A stretch of DNA of 6,950 nt from Actinomycetota bacterium (lineage in GTDB: Bacteria; Actinomycetota; Actinomycetes; Nanopelagicales; Nanopelagicaceae), in NCBI GenBank assembly GCA_009924185.1, contig RFSC01000041.1:1-6950 (forward strand), read 5' to 3'. Both the position numbers and the translations under genes were made by a program. Under the pieces are notes generated by a model, which was not told the DNA's origin, searched no databases, and worked only from the letters and a program-made list of their open reading frames with translations. Below are positions 1 to 6,018 of the stretch, piece after piece. The stretch's first letter is position 1. Every line of letters starts with the position of its first letter.

Positions 1-18
1 GCGATTTGTTCGACCGCT

Positions 19-55
19 AAACATTAAATGGGATGAGAAAATTAATTACATCCCA
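19..55 (-). terminator. Probable rho-independent terminator of pepP
   Basis: A perfect 7-bp inverted repeat, TGGGATG at 29-35 and CATCCCA at 49-55, surrounds a 13-base AT-rich loop. Read on the minus strand, the stem begins 18 bases after the pepP stop codon and is followed by TTTAATGTTT (28 down to 19). This is the stem plus U-rich tail expected of an intrinsic terminator. No T-run follows the stem on the plus strand, so it probably serves only the minus-strand gene. The stem is only moderately GC-rich and the tail is interrupted, so efficiency is uncertain. Confidence 0.55.
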
Positions 56-73
56 GCTGATGATTGCGCAGCT

Positions 74-1540
74 CTACTTAGAGGTTAAAGCAGCCATCCA
101 TGCCTCAACCTCATCAGGGTGCCGAGGCATAGCAGCACTTAAGTTTTTGCAACCATCTTTGGTAACAAGGACATCATCTTCAATGCGAACTCCGATGCCG
201 CGATACTCTTCAGGGAATAAGGTGTCATCCGGTTGAATGTATAAACCCGGCTCTACGGTAAGAATCATGCCCTCTTTCAATATGCCTTCAGTGTGCGCCT
301 CTTTACGGGCCTGCGCACAATCATGCACATCCATTCCCAACATGTGACCAGTACCGTGAACAGTCCAACGACGGTGCAAACCAACATCGGGCTTCAACGA
401 CTCCTCAGGAGAGATAGGCAAAACACCTAGCTCTGCCAGGCCGCGCGCCAAAACTTCGCTAGCTGCAACATGGAAATCGCGGAATTTAGCGCCCGGCTTT
501 ACCGCTTTCATGCCAGCTTCTTGAGCTTCATAAACCAACATATAAATACGGCGTTGTGCCTCTGTGAACTTTCCATTTATTGGGAAGGTGCGGGTGATAT
601 CTGCAGTAAATAGTGACTCTGCTTCAACACCTGCATCAATCAAAACCAATTCACCATTGCGCAACTCTCCATCATTGCGAATCCAGTGCAGTACACAAGC
701 ATGTGATCCGGCAGCAACGATGCTGTCATAACCCAAATCATTTCCTTCAAAACGTGCTCGGGTAAAGAATGCACCTTCTACCAAACGCTCACCACGTTTT
801 TTACCAATCGCATTTGGGATAGCCCGGATCATGTCCTCAAAACCGCGATGGGTGGCATCAATTGTTTTTTGCATCTCTGCAATCTCAAACTCATCTTTTA
901 CTAAACGCGCCTCAGATAGCCAGGAGAAGAAAGCGGCGTCATCGGCACTCTCCTTAACTCGAGAGTCGATGTATGAATCTTCACCACGAACAGTCAGTGA
1001 ATCCTTTTCGTTGCCAAGAAAATCATCCAAAGTATCGATATGACGAACTGAGATGTCATAAGCAAACTCGGTTTCCTCTAATGTCATGCGGCGGCCAATC
1101 CAAAACTCGCCATGGCGGACGTTGCGATAAAACTCATCGCTGTTTTCACGTACCGAACGGGGATGAATAAACAACAAAGAGTCATGACCTGAACCATTTG
1201 GCTCCAAAATTAAAACTGAATCAGGAACCGCATCGGTGCCATTTACTCCGCTCAACCAGGAGTATGCGGTGTGCGGACGGAATCGATAATCAGAGTCATT
1301 GCTGCGCACCTTGAAGGTGCCGGCAGGAATGATGAGACGCTTATTTGGAAATGCTTCTGACAATCTCTTTCGACGTTCCACCGCGTAAGGAGCAACCGGA
1401 TTCTTCTTTAGATCCTTCAATGGAGATGGGGCCCAGCCTTGTTCCATGAACCTCTTTAACGGTTCAGGGGTCGGAATATCGTGTGGGCGGGAAGGAAGTT
1501 TCCGTTCGGCAGCTTTTTCACCATTGTCGAAAGTGTTCAT
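74..1540 (-). CDS. pepP: Xaa-Pro aminopeptidase (aminopeptidase P, M24B)
   Basis: Cytoplasmic dinuclear-metal peptidase that removes an N-terminal residue preceding proline, in peptide turnover. The protein has 488 residues from the ATG at 1540-1538. The N-terminal creatinase/AMP_N-like domain lies at about 50-175 and the pita-bread M24 domain at about 220-465. All five expected metal ligands are visible: D302 (LIDAG), D314 (ADITRTF), H399 (HGTGHMLG), E430 (TVEPG) and E454 (VRIED). The accessory His of DVHD is at 406. Length and the charged N-terminal extension fit actinobacterial PepP. A TTG at 1561-1559 would add seven residues, but neither start has a Shine-Dalgarno sequence. The ATG sits 6 bases after a TANNNT box, which favours a leaderless transcript. 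The gene is transcribed away from the tRNA and ends before a hairpin terminator. Family assignment is firm; the exact start is less so. Confidence 0.95.
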   Translation of the reverse strand: MNTFDNGEKAAERKLPSRPHDIPTPEPLKRFMEQGWAPSPLKDLKKNPVAPYAVERRKRLSEAFPNKRLIIPAGTFKVRSNDSDYRFRPHTAYSWLSGVNGTDAVPDSVLILEPNGSGHDSLLFIHPRSVRENSDEFYRNVRHGEFWIGRRMTLEETEFAYDISVRHIDTLDDFLGNEKDSLTVRGEDSYIDSRVKESADDAAFFSWLSEARLVKDEFEIAEMQKTIDATHRGFEDMIRAIPNAIGKKRGERLVEGAFFTRARFEGNDLGYDSIVAAGSHACVLHWIRNDGELRNGELVLIDAGVEAESLFTADITRTFPINGKFTEAQRRIYMLVYEAQEAGMKAVKPGAKFRDFHVAASEVLARGLAELGVLPISPEESLKPDVGLHRRWTVHGTGHMLGMDVHDCAQARKEAHTEGILKEGMILTVEPGLYIQPDDTLFPEEYRGIGVRIEDDVLVTKDGCKNLSAAMPRHPDEVEAWMAALTSK

Positions 1541-1546
1541 AATGTG

Positions 1547-1575
1547 AGGGTACAGGCTCAATTAAATTGTTTCAC
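1547..1575 (-). promoter_or_regulatory. Likely leaderless promoter of pepP
   Basis: On the minus strand, TACCCT (1552-1547) matches the actinobacterial -10 pattern TANNNT and lies 6 bases before the ATG at 1540. A GTGAAA (1575-1570) lies 17 bases upstream and matches 4 of 6 positions of TTGACA. This spacing would start transcription at or next to the A of the ATG, giving a leaderless mRNA. That agrees with the absence of any GGAG-like element before the gene. It is prediction from pattern only. Confidence 0.45.
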
Positions 1576-1585
1576 CAAGGAGGGC

Positions 1586-1591
1586 TAAACT
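1586..1591 (+). promoter_or_regulatory. Candidate -10 box for tRNA-Ser
   Basis: TAAACT (TANNNT pattern) ends 13 bases before the first base of the tRNA, which would place the transcription start about 6-7 bases upstream of the mature 5' end. TTAAAT at 1562-1567 is a poor -35 at 18-base spacing. The region overlaps the putative pepP promoter on the other strand, so the two would be divergent and interleaved. Confidence 0.35.
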
Positions 1592-1604
1592 TCGCCTGCA
1601 ACTA

Positions 1605-1693
1605 GGAGACGTCGCATAGCCCGGTCTAGTGCGCCTCACTGCTAATGAGGTTTTCCCGAAAGGGAATCGGAGGTTCAAATCCTCTCGTCTCCG
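1605..1693 (+). tRNA. tRNA-Ser (anticodon GCU)
   Basis: An 89-base type II (long variable arm) cloverleaf. The acceptor stem pairs GGAGACG (1605-1611) with CGTCTCC (1686-1692), with discriminator G1693. The D stem is GCA/TGC with a GG-containing loop. The anticodon stem CCTCA/TGAGG (1634-1638, 1646-1650) holds the 7-base loop CTGCTAA with anticodon GCT at 1641-1643, reading AGC and AGU codons. The variable arm is TTCCC-GAAA-GGGAA. The T arm (1669-1685) contains TTCAAAT with stem GGAGG/CCTCT, including one G-U pair. The long variable arm and the G discriminator support serine. CCA is not encoded: CTCC follows the discriminator, so CCA must be added after transcription. Confidence 0.96.
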
Positions 1694-1790
1694 CTCCAAG
1701 GCTCATTTACCTTTTTGTGAGAGTTAAGTACATGTAATCGCCAAGTAAGAGGCGAATAATCCACAACGCACCCCCTATATCTGGGTTGTA
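1694..1790 (+). other. Intergenic spacer between tRNA-Ser and SDR gene
   Basis: No open reading frame of interest. Just after the tRNA, AAGG (1698-1701) can pair with CCTT (1710-1713) before TTT, a very weak terminator-like element. There is an 8-bp palindrome TACATGTA at 1729-1736 and a small CGCC/GGCG hairpin at about 1739-1754. Two imperfect -10 candidates for the downstream operon are AATAAT (1755-1760) and TATATC (1776-1781). Neither has a convincing -35. I cannot assign the operon promoter with confidence. Confidence 0.3.
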
Positions 1791-1792
1791 AT

Positions 1793-1798
1793 GGAGAG
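1793..1798 (+). promoter_or_regulatory. Shine-Dalgarno deciding the SDR start
   Basis: GGAGAG lies just downstream of an in-frame ATG at 1791 and 4 bases before the ATG at 1803 (6 bases from the GGAG core). It can serve only the second ATG. The protein starting at 1803 begins MKRLENRVALVTGG, the usual beginning of a classical SDR. Confidence 0.6.
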
Positions 1799-1802
1799 CG
1801 TT

Positions 1803-2555
1803 ATGAAGCGGTTAGAGAACAGAGTTGCCTTAGTTACTGGTGGCGCTAGCGGAATTGGAAAAGCCACCGCCTTCAGATTTATAAATGAAGGCGCCAAGGT
1901 AGTTATTAGCGATATTCAAGATTCACTCGGCGAAACAGTATTAAAAGAGTTGCAGACCCGAGGTGGCGATGCGATGTATCTACATCATGATGTATCAAGT
2001 GAAGCATCATGGAAAGAGGTTTTAGCAAAGATTCAGAGCAAATATAGTGGTTTAGATATTCTCTTTAACAACGCCGGAATTGGTGACACCAAGAATATTG
2101 AAGAAACTTCAATGGAGGATTATTTAAAAACTATTTCAGTTACACAGAACTCAGTTTTTTTAGGAATGAAGTTAGCGGCTGAGCTACTAAAAAAATCCAA
2201 ACACGCATCAATTATTAACACCAGTTCAATTTTTGGAATTAGCGGCGGATTTGGCGCATCTCCGGCATATCACGCAGCAAAAGGAGCAGTGCGATTGATG
2301 ACCAAAACCGCAGCATTGGGTTGGGCAACACAAGGCATAAGGGTTAACTCGGTACACCCCGGATTTATTGATACCCCAATCCTGGGTAACGCCAAAGAGA
2401 CCGAGTTTGGCAAAGTTTTATTGCAGGTAACTCCCATGAATCGTTTGGGGTTACCAGAGGAGGTGGCTGCAGGAGTGGCTTATCTAGCAAGTGATGATGC
2501 CTCTTTTGTAACTGGATCAGAGCTGGTAATTGATGGTGGGTACCTAGCTCGATGA
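1803..2555 (+). CDS. Short-chain dehydrogenase/reductase (classical SDR)
   Basis: A 250-residue NAD(P)-dependent oxidoreductase with a single Rossmann domain, the typical classical SDR length. Visible motifs are the cofactor-binding TGGASGIG at 12-19, an acidic D37 at the end of beta-2 (predicting NAD(H) rather than NADP(H) preference), NNAG at 89-92, catalytic S142, Y156 and K160 (YxxxK), PGFIDTP after beta-6, and the C-terminal VTGSELVIDGG. The overall look resembles cyclopentanol or hydroxysteroid dehydrogenases, but substrate cannot be read from sequence. The position that usually holds the helix alpha-4 catalytic Asn (as in VNxxxVFLG) appears to be Thr114. The gene is the first of the plus-strand train, and its stop overlaps the ATPase start in an ATGA, so the two are translationally coupled. 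An ATG at 1791 would add four residues. Confidence 0.92.
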   Translation: MKRLENRVALVTGGASGIGKATAFRFINEGAKVVISDIQDSLGETVLKELQTRGGDAMYLHHDVSSEASWKEVLAKIQSKYSGLDILFNNAGIGDTKNIEETSMEDYLKTISVTQNSVFLGMKLAAELLKKSKHASIINTSSIFGISGGFGASPAYHAAKGAVRLMTKTAALGWATQGIRVNSVHPGFIDTPILGNAKETEFGKVLLQVTPMNRLGLPEEVAAGVAYLASDDASFVTGSELVIDGGYLAR

Positions 2556-3445
2556 AGCAGCAGGAGGTTGTAATTAGATGCGAAAAGCTAAGTAAGGATT
2601 ACGGATCAAACAACGGTCTCTTTGATTGCAACTTAACAGTGAAGAGTGGAGAGGTCTTTGGATTGATTGGCCCGAATGGAGCGGGCAAAAGTACGCTTTT
2701 AAAGCTGTTGATGGATTCGATAAAACCAAGTTCGGGTTCGGCTGAGATCTTCGAATTAGATACACAACAACACTCTTTAGAACTTAAGGCGCGGATTGGA
2801 TATTTGCCGGGTGAGTTAATGGATTTTCCCAGCGTAACCGCTGGATACATTCTCAACCTGCTTTTGAATCTGCGCGGTATAGAAGATCGAGAGCGGTTAA
2901 AAATCATTTCTAACCGCCTTCAGTTAGATTTAAATCGCAAATACCAAGAGCTATCTCATGGCAATAAACAAAAAGTCGGACTGGTTCAGGCTTTCATGCA
3001 CAATCCAGAACTACTGATTCTTGATGAACCAACAATTGGATTAGATCCAGTAATCCAACGTGAGTTGAGAACAATGGTGCAAGAGGCGGTCCAGGAGGGA
3101 AAGACCGTACTTCTCTCCTCACATGTTCTCTCTGATGTGGAATCGGTTTGTTCGCGAATCGGATTGATTATTGGCGGGCGAATTGTTCGAGAAGGAACCC
3201 TCGCTGAGTTACGCAGTGAAAGAATCCACAAGATAACCGCCAGTTTTATTGGAAAAAAACCTACTAGTACTCAATTGATTACTTCCGGAGCCACCGAAGT
3301 GGTGGTTACAAAGGACTCTGTTTACTTTGAGAGTAATGGTTCAATCAATGAAATTCTGCAGCTGTTGAGTCATTTCCAAGTATCTGAATTAGACAGTAGA
3401 GAGCTTTCACTGGAAGAGGTGTTCTTCTCTGAAGTTAATAGATAG
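2552..3445 (+). CDS. ABC exporter ATP-binding protein (ABC-2 drug-export type)
   Basis: A 297-residue cytoplasmic ATPase that powers an efflux pump, most likely with the permease halves encoded next. It shows Walker A GPNGAGKST at 40-48, signature LSHGNKQ at 134-140, Walker B LLILDEP at 154-160, a D-loop GLD at 163-165 and the switch histidine H191 in SSHVLSD. The segment after about 225 ends in ELSLEEVFF, typical of the C-terminal extension of ABC-2 exporter ATPases. The Q-loop reads GYLPGE (83-88), with Gly where Gln is usual; my recollection is that this variant is common in actinobacterial antibiotic-exporter ATPases. The ATG overlaps the SDR stop. A strong AGGAGG (2562-2567) lies inside the reading frame, too late for this ATG, so initiation is presumed to depend on coupling. 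Substrate is unknown. Confidence 0.93.
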   Translation: MKQQEVVIRCEKLSKDYGSNNGLFDCNLTVKSGEVFGLIGPNGAGKSTLLKLLMDSIKPSSGSAEIFELDTQQHSLELKARIGYLPGELMDFPSVTAGYILNLLLNLRGIEDRERLKIISNRLQLDLNRKYQELSHGNKQKVGLVQAFMHNPELLILDEPTIGLDPVIQRELRTMVQEAVQEGKTVLLSSHVLSDVESVCSRIGLIIGGRIVREGTLAELRSERIHKITASFIGKKPTSTQLITSGATEVVVTKDSVYFESNGSINEILQLLSHFQVSELDSRELSLEEVFFSEVNR

Positions 3446-3461
3446 AAATTCCAATCTGGCG

Positions 3462-4229
3462 ATGTTTGCCGCTGCGATAAGGGAGAGAAGAGCAACTATC
3501 GCAGCGTGGCTTATTGGTGGAACACTGGCGATGTACTTTGAAGCTCTGGCAATCGCTGCTGAGTTAAGAGATTTTCCCGGTGGGCCAGAGGTCTTGGCGA
3601 AATCGATAATGCCCACTATTGAAGCGATGCGGATCATTAGATGGCCAGCGGATCGGCTAGATACCTTGGGTGGATATCTGGCTTATCACAACATCACCTT
3701 ATTCAATTATTTCCTAGCTTTGTATGCGGCATTACAAGGTGCTCGCCTAATTCGCAGGTTGGAAGAGACCGGAGATATTGAGTTTTATTTATCGGCAAAG
3801 ACAACCCGCGCCAAACTTCTCACTGTTCGCTCTATCGCTGACTTTGCTGCCCAGATGGCCATTTCACTCGGTCTCGGCTTAGCAACCGCTTTTGCACTAC
3901 AGAGCTCCGGAGAAGCAAACACATCTGGAGCAATCATCACTTTTTTGGCGATCGGAATCTGTATCTCGCCGGTATTTGGATTGGGTTTGTTGATCTCACA
4001 ATTTGTGAAGAACTCTAGAACCGCAGCTGGAGCCACAACAATTATCGTTACAATTTTATATGTATTGAACAATATCGCCGAAAAATACAGTTGGCTAGAA
4101 CCTATCAAGTATCTGTCTCCCTTCTATTACGCAAACCTCTCTCGCCCTGTAATCCCAGGGTTTTCAAGCAATTACACCTCTTGGATAGTGATGAGTTTGG
4201 TTGGGGTAACCTTGTTCCAAAAGGATTAG
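3462..4229 (+). CDS. ABC exporter permease, N-terminal half (TnrB3/COG3559-like)
   Basis: A 255-residue integral membrane protein. Hydrophobic segments suggest about six membrane helices, near residues 11-33, 71-93, 124-147, 156-179, 187-207 and 237-252. Features recalling TnrB3-type antibiotic exporter permeases are the N-terminal RxRRxTIAAW, a polar stretch RRLEETGDIEFYLS followed by TRAKLL (about 98-120), and SPFYY (219-223). In that family, as I know it, this is the first half of a protein of about 500-550 residues. Here the frame closes at a TAG directly after LFQKD, and the second half follows in the -1 frame. The gene starts 16 bases after the ATPase stop without a clear Shine-Dalgarno. 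It probably forms the membrane channel with the next product. It may be a true half-subunit or a fragment of a frameshifted gene. Confidence 0.75.
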   Translation: MFAAAIRERRATIAAWLIGGTLAMYFEALAIAAELRDFPGGPEVLAKSIMPTIEAMRIIRWPADRLDTLGGYLAYHNITLFNYFLALYAALQGARLIRRLEETGDIEFYLSAKTTRAKLLTVRSIADFAAQMAISLGLGLATAFALQSSGEANTSGAIITFLAIGICISPVFGLGLLISQFVKNSRTAAGATTIIVTILYVLNNIAEKYSWLEPIKYLSPFYYANLSRPVIPGFSSNYTSWIVMSLVGVTLFQKD

Positions 4230-4240
4230 TCGGAGACATG
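4219..4240 (+). other. Frame junction between permease halves
   Basis: Frame one reads TTC CAA AAG GAT TAG (stop 4227-4229). The -1 frame reads through the same bases as CCA AAA GGA TTA GTC GGA GAC ATG. Restoring one T in GATTAG would give QKDLVGDMLW and a continuous protein of about 503 residues. Restoring one A in the AAAA run would give QKGLVGDMLW. The AAAAG run is a possible but poor slippage site, since the neighbouring CAA codon does not re-pair well. GGAG at 4232-4235 is only 2 bases from the ATG at 4238, so restart after the TAG is also conceivable. Confidence 0.6.
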
Positions 4241-4972
4241 TTGTGGCGACAAAGAGTTGGAATTGCGGCGTGGGTAATTGCAAGCTCTGCATTCATAGGC
4301 GTCTTCATCTCGTTGATGACCGGAATCATAGATATCTGGGCAAAGTTTGCATTTCTAGAGCAGTTTGCAGCCAGTGGTTTTGGTGAGACACCCGAGCTGC
4401 AGTACCTAGCGATGGTGTACGAAATACTGCCGCCCTTTATTGCCGGTTTTGTGATTCAACAAAGTGGTAGATGGACTAGTGATCTAAACGAGGGACGGGT
4501 GCAGTTAATTCTCTCCACTGGCATCTCTAGAAATGCATTGATTGCTAAGCGTATGACCGCAACTTTGCTGGGTGCGTTGATCATGATTACTAGCACCATG
4601 ATTATTGCCACAATCGGCGGTCTTTGGCAGAGTGCGAATCTCTACCCCGCGGCTTTAGGCAGGGTGTTTGTAATGACAATCTTGTTCGCCGTTGCATTTG
4701 CAGCAATCAACGCCGCTCTTGTTGCCATTTTGCATGGCAAGAATGCTGTGCAGTTGTTATCTATTTATGTTGGTGCCGCTTGGTTAATAGGTTTCATGGC
4801 TCCTTATTTGGATTGGCCTAGCTGGTTGGTAAGGCTTTCCATTTTTGATGCTTTTGGCCACCCCTTCGTGCAATGGCCGACCTTGCTTAATTTTGTAACC
4901 ATTATTGGTGCGATGAGTCTGAGTCTTGTAACGGCAGCAGTTGTTTCCCAACGAAAACCAGTCGTGAAATAA
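4238..4972 (+). CDS. ABC exporter permease, C-terminal half (TnrB3/COG3559-like)
   Basis: A 244-residue membrane protein from the ATG at 4238. It has about six hydrophobic segments, near residues 6-27, 61-74, 110-130, 139-165, 170-191 and 216-236. It repeats the plan of the preceding gene: RQRVGIAAW at the start (compare RERRATIAAW), then a polar stretch SDLNEGRVQLILSTGISRNAL (two pieces, about 80-101) matching the coupling-like stretch of the first half. Toward the C-terminus it has FDAFGHP, resembling the SPFGHP-type element of this family. The reading frame is open back to an ATG at 4091, but that part overlaps the first half in another frame and shows no family resemblance, so I reject the longer start. 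TTG at 4241 is an alternative with better spacing from GGAG. It presumably pairs with the first half and the ATPase. Confidence 0.72.
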   Translation: MLWRQRVGIAAWVIASSAFIGVFISLMTGIIDIWAKFAFLEQFAASGFGETPELQYLAMVYEILPPFIAGFVIQQSGRWTSDLNEGRVQLILSTGISRNALIAKRMTATLLGALIMITSTMIIATIGGLWQSANLYPAALGRVFVMTILFAVAFAAINAALVAILHGKNAVQLLSIYVGAAWLIGFMAPYLDWPSWLVRLSIFDAFGHPFVQWPTLLNFVTIIGAMSLSLVTAAVVSQRKPVVK

Positions 4973-4982
4973 CAGTAATAGT

Positions 4983-4988
4983 TATAAG
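4983..4988 (+). promoter_or_regulatory. Possible internal -10 box before nucleoside hydrolase
   Basis: TATAAG matches 5 of 6 positions of TATAAT and ends 8 bases before the ATG at 4997, a distance compatible with a near-leaderless start. The conserved final T is missing and no -35 is evident. The AAGG inside it (4986-4989, 7 bases before the ATG) could instead be a weak ribosome binding site on a longer operon mRNA. Confidence 0.25.
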
Positions 4989-4996
4989 GTTTCGGG

Positions 4997-5983
4997 ATGA
5001 GTGGTAAATCAGTAACCCCGATTTTGTTGGATTGCGATACCGGTGTAGATGACACGATGGCGATAATCCTGGCCTGTGTTTCTCCAGAGATTGAATTAGT
5101 TGGCATTGGCACCATTTGGGGGAATGTTGATTTAGATCTAGCTACGCAAAACACTTTGAACATTCTGGCGATGTGTGGCAGATCCGATGTCCCAGTTGCT
5201 AGAGGCGCCACAGAGCCAATCAATGGTTCACATCAAGATTTTGCTTACTTTGTTCATGGCAATGATGGACAAGGCAATAAAGGGATGAAGGGAAAGTACG
5301 GAAAAGAAATCTCGCTAAGCGCCGCAGAGTTCATTGTTGAGCAATGCCGTAAACGCCCAGGAGAGATTGAATTAGTTCCAGTTGGTCCTTTAACTAATTT
5401 GGCTTTGGCGTTAAAACTTGAGCCAAACCTTCCCAAACTTGTTCGGGGCGTCACGATTATGGGCGGCACCGCGCTGACTCCAGGAAATGTTTCACCGGTT
5501 GCAGAGGCAAATATTTGGCATGATCCAGAGGCTGCCGATCTAGTATTTAAGGCACCTTGGCCCATCACAATGGTTGGGCTAGATGTAACTATGAAGACAC
5601 TGCTAACTGAAAAACATTTTGAACAGATGCGCCAAGCAGGAGGAATCGCCGGATACATGGCGCTAATTGCTGAGTACTACACAACCTTTAATGAGGAGCG
5701 ATCTTTTGGCAAGAGACTAGCCACCATGCATGATGCGATTGCGGTTGGAATTGCAGCTGGTTTGGTAAAGGCCAAAGTTTCACCAAATGTGAATGTTCAA
5801 GTGGACATAACTAATGGCCCAGGCCGCGGCCAAACTATCTGTGATTTAAGGGGAATTTACCTCGATTTCCCACCACAAGAGAACGCTCATTGTCAGGTTC
5901 CACTTGAGTTAGAGGATGGATTTGCTGACCTGTTTACCGCTCGAATTTGCGGTGCTGGCCAAGCTGCGGTGGATATCAATTAA
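4997..5983 (+). CDS. Inosine-uridine-type nucleoside hydrolase
   Basis: A 328-residue cytoplasmic enzyme of the IunH family that hydrolyses the N-glycosidic bond of ribonucleosides to free base and ribose, for salvage or catabolism. It has the usual length. The Ca-binding and catalytic DxDxGxDD is at 12-19 (DCDTGVDD), where D14 aligns with the catalytic base. Other family elements are GNVD (42-45), VHGNDG with H88, VGPLTNLAL (129-137), AEANIWHDPEA (169-179) and MHDA (244-247) with H245 and the metal ligand D246. H88 and H245 fit the histidine pair of group I (pyrimidine or broad-specificity) hydrolases, which suggests but does not prove specificity. It starts 24 bases after the permease stop and is followed 35 bases later by the SIS gene, with no terminator between them. 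Only a weak AAGG precedes the start. Confidence 0.93.
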   Translation: MSGKSVTPILLDCDTGVDDTMAIILACVSPEIELVGIGTIWGNVDLDLATQNTLNILAMCGRSDVPVARGATEPINGSHQDFAYFVHGNDGQGNKGMKGKYGKEISLSAAEFIVEQCRKRPGEIELVPVGPLTNLALALKLEPNLPKLVRGVTIMGGTALTPGNVSPVAEANIWHDPEAADLVFKAPWPITMVGLDVTMKTLLTEKHFEQMRQAGGIAGYMALIAEYYTTFNEERSFGKRLATMHDAIAVGIAAGLVKAKVSPNVNVQVDITNGPGRGQTICDLRGIYLDFPPQENAHCQVPLELEDGFADLFTARICGAGQAAVDIN

Positions 5984-6018
5984 ACTAAAGCGGTTCGATT
6001 ACAAGAGATTGGAAGGCA

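Noticed and set aside
1..27. Possible 3' end of an upstream plus-strand gene
   Set aside because: Each of the three frames closes soon after the window starts (for example DLFDR then TAA at 18-20, or a frame ending at 86-88 overlapping the pepP end). Too little sequence is present to tell whether any of them is coding.
1540..1561. TTG start for pepP at 1561
   Set aside because: It adds only seven residues, lacks a Shine-Dalgarno, and would place the good -10 candidate inside the coding region. Kept as an alternative only.
1579..1584. AGGAGGG-like Shine-Dalgarno on the plus strand near 1579-1584
   Set aside because: No start codon with a meaningful open frame follows; the tRNA gene lies directly downstream.
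1605..1693. tRNA-Ser 3' end as an integration site (att) for an accessory island
   Set aside because: I saw no second copy of the tRNA 3' segment in the window and no integrase gene. The downstream genes look like ordinary chromosomal functions.
1739..1754. CGCC/GGCG hairpin and the TACATGTA palindrome (1729-1736) as operator or riboswitch
   Set aside because: Stems of only 4 bp and an 8-bp palindrome are expected by chance in a spacer of this size. No known riboswitch core was recognised.
2599..2907. Antisense ORFs within the ATPase, permease, hydrolase and SIS genes (for example 2599-2907, 3785-4108, 5254-5658 and 6633-6902, minus strand)
   Set aside because: They mirror well-supported plus-strand genes and encode no recognisable motif, so they are frame shadows.
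4091..4237. Upstream extension of the second permease half to the ATG at 4091
   Set aside because: This stretch overlaps the clearly membrane-protein-like first half in another frame. Its translation (starting MARTYQVSVS) is not hydrophobic or family-like, and no ribosome binding site supports it.
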